From Phoronis australis (lineage: Eukaryota; Phoronida; Phoronidae), in the NCBI GenBank assembly GCA_002633005.1, contig NMRA01000718.1, forward strand, positions 53,696 through 105,288: a stretch of DNA of 51,593 nt, read 5' to 3'. Both the position numbers and the translations under genes were made by a program. Shown in pieces: positions 45,596-51,593 of this stretch. Each line of letters begins with the position of its first letter. The first letter of the stretch is position 1. The notes under the pieces were generated by a model that was given only the letters and a program-made list of their open reading frames with translations, searched no databases and was not told where the DNA came from.

Positions 45596-46789
45596 AAAAA
45601 ATGTTTTTAGAAAAAATACGGTTACGTGACTACAAATGTCCATGCCCATTTTTACGCACATAAAACTTTGCTTAGCTCAGCAAGGATATATGGTTTCCGG
45701 GGTTAAATCTTCGTAAATATTTGACAAAATGTGAACTTTGGTATCGAAGGTAGCAAGTTACCCGTGCCTGGTTGCATGCAAGAGTCTCAAATGAACTCAA
45801 TTAGTTCCCAAAAGTTTCTGCCTAACTGTCTTTGTTCACTCCCTAATTTTATGTTTTATATTACTTTGCCTCTGTTATAGCTCCCTTTCATGCTATGAAC
45901 ATTCCCACTAAATAAGATTGGTCCTAACCCCAGTGATTAAGGTAAACGGCGGGGTATGGAAAATTGAAGTAGACCGTATTTATCCACCTTGGCTGAGTCG
46001 CACTCGGCTCACGATCAAAAGGATGCCGCCAAGCTGCTCTAGTCATCGAGTCACGAGCGAGGATAATTGGCTTCGCTCATGCGGATATGATCAGCTGATT
46101 ACAATCTAGCTAGCAGACTGTACTTTTTATCATCAGGTTACCCATAGAGCACTGTGGCACCAAAGAAAATTGGTTACCTTTTCATGCCCAAAAAAGCTCT
46201 GGGATCCCCGTCTATGAGCAGTGACCAGTTTAAGCGAGAACTTCTCCACATATAGATAGTTGTTATCTATTGTCTATGGTTTCACTAATTGTCAAGACTA
46301 CACGGCAGTAAACTTGTGTTATGAACTTTTAAGAGCCGAGATCGCAGAAGAGTTGCAAACATTAAGCCCAGTTCTGTAGCTGAGAAGCATTTACCCAATG
46401 AGCTATATATTTTATTAGCTTAATTTATTTCATTGCTTTCATCCACGGTACAGCCTCAGTGACGTCAGAAGTGCGTTAACCAATAGGAATTAACATTGGA
46501 AAAACATTTTTTGACAACAATGTGGAAGAATAACAAAGATGTGATTTCTGCTGTATATTCTATTCATAAATTAAGTTTAATTAAAAATGTACATTTTGTA
46601 CTTCAGGAACCTTTCAGGGGCCACGCAAGAATAAGGCTAGAGATTGGTGTTCATGAGTCTGATTTTTGAAATAAAGTGGTGTGTAATTGTCTGTAATGTG
46701 CACTAAAAAGAGTTCATTTGCTTTTTATTCTGACACGCTGGAATCCCACCAGGCGATGTCATTTTTCATATAAATGGAACCCAAGTTAG
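45596..46789. other. No recognisable features
   Basis: No gene or repeat boundary could be supported. Confidence 0.45.
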
Positions 46790-47078
46790 CATGCCCGCAC
46801 TCAGCCTAAAATATAGGGGTGGGGGCTCAAATTTCTTTGATATGCTGACCTTTTACTGACAAAAAAAATCAACGAGGATTAAAATAATAAAAAATTTAAA
46901 GAAATAAAAAACGGGGCCACTAGGTTCAGGCCTGCCAATTGTGCATCCGCGCCAAATTCCTGTAGACTTAGTGATTTTTGTCTCGTTTACTCGGACTTTT
47001 TGTTTCGCTGAGGCAGACCTTTTTGCCCAATTCGCCAAATCGGGGGACTTGTTTGAGCCCCCCTGGGTGCGCCCGTGG
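46790..47078 (+). mobile_element. MITE, family B, copy 3 (longest)
   Basis: The left terminus CATGCCCGCACTCAGCCT and the right terminus CTGGGTGCGCCCGTG are inverted repeats. The interior shares TTTTGTCTCGTTTACTCGGA, TTTTTGTTTCGCTGAGGCAG and a G-rich/C-rich subterminal pair with the copies at 12430 and 25968. GTTA occurs on both flanks. Confidence 0.85.
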
Positions 47079-47885
47079 TTACATCAGCCAATGACGTGTA
47101 CAGTGCTACGCAGTCCAGCGACAAATTGACAGTGACTTTGTTGCGGGCCATCGGAGACTTCTATAGTCAGTTATGCCAAAAATGTTGTCTGAATAGACAT
47201 ATCAGTCCTCCTTAAGTAACAGTAATGGGTTTAGGACGTATGGTGCTGAGGATCCAAGATATCTGTACTGTTGCAGGTACCTTAAGGATTGTAATAGCAA
47301 ACAATTGACATACAATTAATATTGTTTTTAATTTCAAATTCTGGCGTGCGAGACAACTTCAGATTGGCTAAGACGTATTTCAGTTATCTGCGGTCCGTTT
47401 TATGTCCCCACATATGTGCAAGGGCATATTGCCACCATCTCTTTCTGGACGTCTGGCGTGTGCTGCTGTATCTTCTAAACGATATGCATGACCTTCATGA
47501 AATTGAACAGGTGTATACCTGTGAATCTGGCAATGGATGATGAGTTTTTAGCGGCAGTTACAAGTTTTATGCTTGCCTTGAGCTCCTTGCTATTTTCAAC
47601 ATGCCATCTGATTTTGAACGCATTTGGTCTGTTCTGATGACATTACTTTAGGTCAAAACAGGAGCACGAACTTTAGAATTAGCACGTACGTACATGTAAA
47701 TAAAGACATGTTAATCCTACGCTTAGGTTTATTACCTAAACCATTCTCAATGCAACAGCTCACATACTCAAACAGGCGACACAGGTGGAAAACAAACCGT
47801 AGAGGTAAACGTCAAAGTGTATTGTGAGATGAGACAAGAAACCAAAACAGTTGGATCTCAAATAAGCCAATGTTTTTTTTTTGAT
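47079..47885. other. No recognisable features
   Basis: Short frames only. An acceptor-like GTTGCAG at about 47276 is followed by 13 codons and a stop; this is too little to call a terminal exon. Confidence 0.4.
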
Positions 47886-48137
47886 TTAGCGCTTGGCATG
47901 GTTCAATAGTAAATGCAAGGCCTCGTTTACGAGGAGCCTCAAGGTGGGATTGTCTTTGTCAAGGTCTGAACACCAAAGCAATCCAGTTGTCAATGAGTGG
48001 TTGAGAACAGCACTGTGTGTGTCTTTAAAGTGTTCTTTGATTCTGATGCTAAGAATCTTGTTAGTCATTTCAATGTAAAACTGTCTAAATTCATTACAGT
48101 TGAGTTGGTTGACAGCAGCACTTTGAGAATTACTCAA
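47886..48137 (-). pseudogene. Penelope-like element, GIY-YIG endonuclease fragment
   Basis: The minus-strand frame reads LNCNEFRQFYIEMTNK, then ILSIRIKEHFKDTHSAVLNH and LRLLVNEALHLL. The F-Y-I-x-x-T core, the R-I-K-E-H helix and S-A-V-x-x-H correspond to the C-terminal GIY-YIG endonuclease of Penelope-like retroelements. The Gly expected after Y-I is Glu here, and the segment before the core is altered. It is a short decayed fragment adjoining a plus-strand Penelope piece. Confidence 0.6.
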
Positions 48138-48216
48138 TGGATGGTGTAATTTGTCGTCCAGACAAAGGGAATGGTGTAGTCTTACTTGATAAATAGATTA
48201 CATCTCTAAAATGTTT
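48137..48216 (+). pseudogene. Penelope-like element, reverse-transcriptase N-terminal fragment
   Basis: The plus frame reads DGVICRPDKGNGVVLLDK, a stop, and then KM. P-D-K-G-x-G-V-V-(I/L)-x-D-K-x-D-Y is the hallmark start of the Penelope RT domain. Homology fades after about 25 residues. It begins within a few bases of the point where the antisense GIY-YIG fragment ends, so the two Penelope pieces meet head to head. Confidence 0.55.
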
Positions 48217-48611
48217 GTGAGTATTCAGTTCAATATTTACTGTTTAGAAATGGAAAAAGGTGCACCTAAAATATTCTGTTTAAGGAGTTGTGAATTGCTG
48301 CCTGCACCTATAAGTGTGGCTGAAGCTCACCAGACTATGTGTGAAACAACTGAACATTTTTTGGAAATACATTCTTTCGGTTTCATTGAACACATAGAGA
48401 TTTATCAATACCTAACAATTAAAATTCTTATGTTGACACACTCTATTTGATGTTGAAATGACACACCGTGATCCTTGCGAAAAGTCCTTGTTATCGACAT
48501 TCGAGCTTGCCATTTAAAGAAGTATACTACATTCCGTGTACTAGAAATTCAGACGAGATTAAGCAAACAACGTTCAGAGCATTCACTTCAGATATATTGT
48601 GAATTGAATTG

Positions 48612-48612
<1 letters not shown>

Positions 48613-48648
<36 letters not shown>
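48613..48648. repeat. (CA)18 microsatellite
   Basis: An uninterrupted CA run, followed by AAATACATATAG and a GA-rich stretch. Confidence 0.98.
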
Positions 48649-48650
<2 letters not shown>

Positions 48651-49236
48651 TACATATAGTGGTGGAGGGAGAGGGAGAGAAAGGGAATATTACAAGGCAA
48701 CATTACAAAAGGAAAAAGCCCAATTCGAATTTTAAATTTAACCACCTAAACACAAAAAATGCAGCTTTAATTGTGTGATCTTCTATCGGATCATGAAGGG
48801 TGAAAACAACTCGGCCCTAATTTACAAAAGCTTTAAACCTAAAATTTCTATTCCGTTAGTTTAGGGATCTCCACATACAAGTTCAAGAAGTGCAAACATG
48901 ACTACTTTCTGAAGGCTTGTCATGATGAAATTAGTCACCCAGTGTCTGACACAAAAAGTCCGACAGGTTTATATTACACTATAAAGAACTAATCATTTAA
49001 CACACAATCTAAAAATACCAAACGCCACAGACAATTTAGACTCTCCAATGCTCTCTTCTATGTATTTTGGAATGTTTTCCTCTTTGTTCCCCTTCTGTAT
49101 TTTGTTTTAGAAGTATTGTTCTTTTGTACAAGTAATATAACTTGTCTCAAAGGTGTCTTCATACAAGCACCTAACAAAACATTTTTGTTAGTCTCCTAGC
49201 CTTCATTATAAAGTCAACTTAGTGGTATAATTGTAA

Positions 49237-49242
49237 TTTATT
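49237..49242 (-). promoter_or_regulatory. Candidate polyadenylation signal of the PARP gene
   Basis: AATAAA on the minus strand, about 138 bp beyond the stop codon at 49380. Position and orientation suit a last-exon polyadenylation signal. Confidence 0.45.
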
Positions 49243-49379
49243 ATGGAATGGCTCAATATCTGGCTATCTACCTTGAGTTCAGGAGGTTCATATTGCCAAA
49301 AAGAACACTTAATCAGAGAGCAACTTTTCTAAATAGAAACTGGGCTTCAAAATCAACTCACATATTTGTAAATACGTGG

Positions 49380-50346
49380 CTACTTGAAGACAATGAGATA
49401 TTCAGGGTACGCGGCATTGTCGTGAAATACAACAAATATACCAGGGCTTGCTGGATTGTCACATGTCGAGTCGTAAAGATCAGTTCCATTCTTAGTAGGA
49501 GGCTCTTTCATGCTACTATTTCCCACGGTAAATTCGCCAGTAAGCACTTTACATTGGTACACATGTTGCTGTCCACTGGCGTCAGGTTGGGCATATGGAT
49601 TGCGAGCTGAATAGTTTGCGTGCACTGCGAAATATACCCCGGATCCGTACAAAGTTGCTGCAAATAATTATAAAGAAGTTTTCATGAGGGAATTGCAGGA
49701 CGATACCTTCAGGTGTACTTTTTGAGGATTTCAAAGATCAGGACCTGAGGTGTAATTTTTGTGTTCAAAATCAACCTCGAAATTAGTTTTTGACACTTTT
49801 TATTCTATAATATTTTCGTGAGAGCTCATAATATGTGTCGATTACTCTGTGCTAGAATGCACCATGTTTAGTTGGACGACCATCGAATTCTAGTTTGCAC
49901 TTGATGACTCCTAGGTTCAAACTACAAACTCGAGATTTCCAGAAAAATCAAAACTTGCATTCAGGCTCAAACTGATATCTTTCTGGGGTCACCGAGTGCA
50001 TAATAACACACTCGTCACTGTAAGAGAACGGAAATATTAAAAAGAATCCGAGTTCAAGCTCAGGTACAGAGATTGTACCACGGGCCCAGATGTTACATCA
50101 CAAAATTGTTGTGGTCTTCCAAGATGACGCGGCATGCTACTTTAAGAAGACATGTAAAAGGAAATTACCGTTCTTTCCACAAAAGCTCCTGTTGAACCCT
50201 CGATCATTGATCTAATCAACAGTGTCCGCACTGGTCCCATGGTATAGCACCCTCTCATTTTGTGTTCCCTGTGGATTTGTAGAGTCCATGTGCTGTTTGT
50301 GGCTGACGTAGGTTTTCCACAGTCGCTTATTCTGAATGCGATGAAT
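49380..50346 (-). pseudogene. PARP14/15-like ADP-ribosyltransferase, last two catalytic exons, with an in-frame stop
   Basis: Exon 50346-50169 follows a TTATTGCAG acceptor and encodes HRIQNKRLWKTYVSHK, then NERVLYHGTSADTVD, a TAG (50214-50212), INDRGFNRSFCGKN, and a GGTAATT donor. Exon 49657-49380 follows TTTGCAG. The split codon G+CA restores Ala, followed by TLYGSGVYFAVHANYSA, YQCKVLTGEFTVGN, DNPASPGIFVVFHDNAAYPE and YLIVFK-stop. This is the PARP catalytic core: the His of YHGT, the Tyr of YFA...YSA, and a Leu (not Glu) after PEY. That H-Y-L pattern occurs in mono-ADP-ribosylating PARP14/15. TAG stands where family members usually have CAG (Gln), so one substitution explains it: pseudogene, null allele or read error. 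Upstream exons lie beyond the Gypsy insertion. Confidence 0.9.
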
Positions 50347-50496
50347 CTGCAATAACAGACGATTTCATGAGTCACTAACTATTCTTTAATAAGCGATAAT
50401 TCAGAGAAATTCAGTACATAATTAAAAAGTTTGAGTATTTCGAACATCATAAAAAATTGAACACAAACTAGTAAAATCAAAATGTATTACCCAAAT

Positions 50497-50573
50497 TGTA
50501 GGAACAACAACGCTGATGGAACCAAAACTCAATATATTTATCTCTTCTAAGTCTAAAGCGCTATAATACTACA
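50497..50573 (-). repeat. Candidate LTR of the Gypsy element
   Basis: On the minus strand it runs TGTAGTATTATAGCGC ... GTTGTTCCTACA, with perfect 5-bp TGTAG/CTACA ends. It is preceded by a purine-rich GGGAAGAGA (50574-50582) that fits a polypurine tract. It begins about 100 bp after the pol stop, as in related Ty3/Gypsy elements. Only 77 bp long, so the inner boundary may be wrong, and no second LTR is in the window to compare. Confidence 0.45.
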
Positions 50574-50678
50574 TCTCTTCCCAAGATAGTTTAAGAACAT
50601 GTGTAAACGCTTTAAGCAATAAATGTCTTGAACTATGTTAATGTCCTTATCACTAAGCGCTGAAAACTAATCAAATGT

Positions 50679-51593
50679 TCAGAGGTTCAGGCGATCCACT
50701 GGTTTTATTACCCGCTGAGAACGTCGTAGTTGGTGGGTCTGTGGGGTGTCTGCGGTAGGTGGGTTTGATGCCGGGTTTGAAAATGGTTTGAGGGTCGTCT
50801 CTTTTGGTGTAAAATTCTCTGGTGAGGCACTTTTCATATTTCCGGTATGAATCAACGCTGACCGGTTACGGCGAATTGTAGCACCGGACTCTGTGACGAC
50901 AAGGTACATGTAGGATCTCGGGTTTGTCGAACTCTCTTTCACTTCGCCGTGTTTGTCTTGATCGCGCACCCAGACTTGGTCTCCAACACCTAATACTGGT
51001 AGGGACATAGTTCGGTGTCTGTGGTCGAAGTTTGCTTTGTTCTTTGAGTTTCGCCGAGTTTATTTCGCCCTTACGGACTGATCATCGATAGAATTGTGAA
51101 GAAGTGCTTTAGGCATGATCGGCAAAGTTGTTCGGAGCTGTCTGGACATGAGTAGTTGACTCGGAGACTTTCCATTGTGAATAGGTGTCGATCTGTATGC
51201 CAGGAAACCTAGGTGAGGATCAGTATTCTTTTTCAATATGTTCTTCGCAGTTTGGACTGCGCGCTCGGCTTCTCCGTTGCACTGAGAGTAGAGAGGTGAG
51301 GATGTCACATGAACGAAGCCGTAGTCTTTGGCAAACATGTCAAAGCTTTCACAAGCATACTGGGGACCATTGTCGGATATAACAATGTCTGGTATTCCAT
51401 GTGTACTGAATATTGACTTGAGTGCTTCAATCGTGTGTTGCGCAGTTGTCTGGCTAAGTCTTCGAACTTCGATCCATCTGGAGAAGTAGTCTACCACAAG
51501 GACGTAGTGTTGTTTGTTCAGTTCGAACAAGTCGGTTCCAATTCGTTCCCAGGGTCGGGAAGGAAAAGATGAAGGCAACAAGGGCTCCTTCGT
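50679..51593 (-). pseudogene. Ty3/Gypsy retrotransposon pol, integrase and C-terminal tail (5' end outside window)
   Basis: The frame is open at the window edge. It carries the integrase core: IGTDLFEL with the first Asp, VISDNGPQY with the second, and NGEAERAVQ with the Glu, giving the expected D-35-E spacing between the last two. W-I-E-V and the SSPLYSQCNGEAE strand are typical of Ty3/Gypsy integrases. One TAA at 51060-51062 interrupts the frame after QSVRAK. The same frame then continues through NFDHRHRTMSLPVL, GVGDQVWVRDQDKHGEV and IRRNRSALI, the C-terminal integrase tail, to a TGA at 50679. A single stop separates it from an open frame, so the insertion is fairly young. It lies upstream of the PARP exons on the same strand, most likely in a PARP intron. 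Confidence 0.92.

Noticed and set aside
47276-47312. Possible short terminal LRR exon (GTTGCAG then YLKDCNSKQLTYN)
   Set aside because: Thirteen residues with only loose LRR resemblance, 11.6 kb from exon 4; not distinguishable from chance.
51185-51382. Plus-strand 65-codon frame at the window end
   Set aside because: It is a shadow of the Gypsy integrase frame on the minus strand.

Overview
This window reads as non-coding-rich nuclear DNA of an invertebrate animal. It is AT-rich, has spliced genes with GT-AG introns, a tandem-repeat and MITE-rich background, and fossils of many animal transposon classes: TTAA-flanked THAP elements, Tc1, LINE, Penelope, Ty3/Gypsy and a DDE_4-type transposase. 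CpG is not strongly depleted. The mix (macro-PARP-like gene, LRR gene with 72-nt exons, THAP transposons, Penelope) fits a marine invertebrate such as a cnidarian, hemichordate or cephalochordate. The sequence alone does not settle the species. No bacterial operons, CRISPR arrays, rRNA or tRNA genes were seen.

Two host genes can be supported. (1) A plus-strand leucine-rich-repeat gene has a signal-peptide exon at 9222-9451 and LRR exons at 28918-28998, 35268-35339 and 35590-35661. All of its junctions are in phase 2. Intron 1 is about 19.5 kb and most of the window's transposon debris lies in it. Downstream exons were not found. (2) A minus-strand PARP14/15-like ADP-ribosyltransferase has its last two catalytic exons at 50346-50169 and 49657-49380. 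They are joined in perfect phase but carry an in-frame TAG. A same-strand Ty3/Gypsy element (50497 to the window end) sits immediately upstream. An apparently intact THAP-domain reading frame lies at 21313-21669.

Layout: 1-353 is the end of a TTAA-flanked element. 354-9221 is mostly featureless. 9222-35661 is the LRR locus, with an intronic 52-bp satellite, a Tc1 copy carrying nested MITEs, an assembly gap (14305-14757), a LINE RT fragment, a THAP ORF, a DDE transposase fragment and a complete 1.5-kb TTAA element (30254-31780). 36182-41368 is a second, 5.2-kb TTAA element. 41746-42829 is an RT-deleted LINE. 43958-45595 is a TIR-bounded repeat with a nested higher-order satellite. 47886-48216 holds two Penelope fragments in opposite orientation. 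49237-51593 is the PARP/Gypsy region.

The most interesting pattern is that both TTAA elements carry the same convergent pair: a minus-strand THAP gene facing a plus-strand gene with a Y-x(1,2)-EPEY motif. This looks like one transposon family with a conserved two-gene architecture, most likely Kolobok-like, preserved in several decayed copies.
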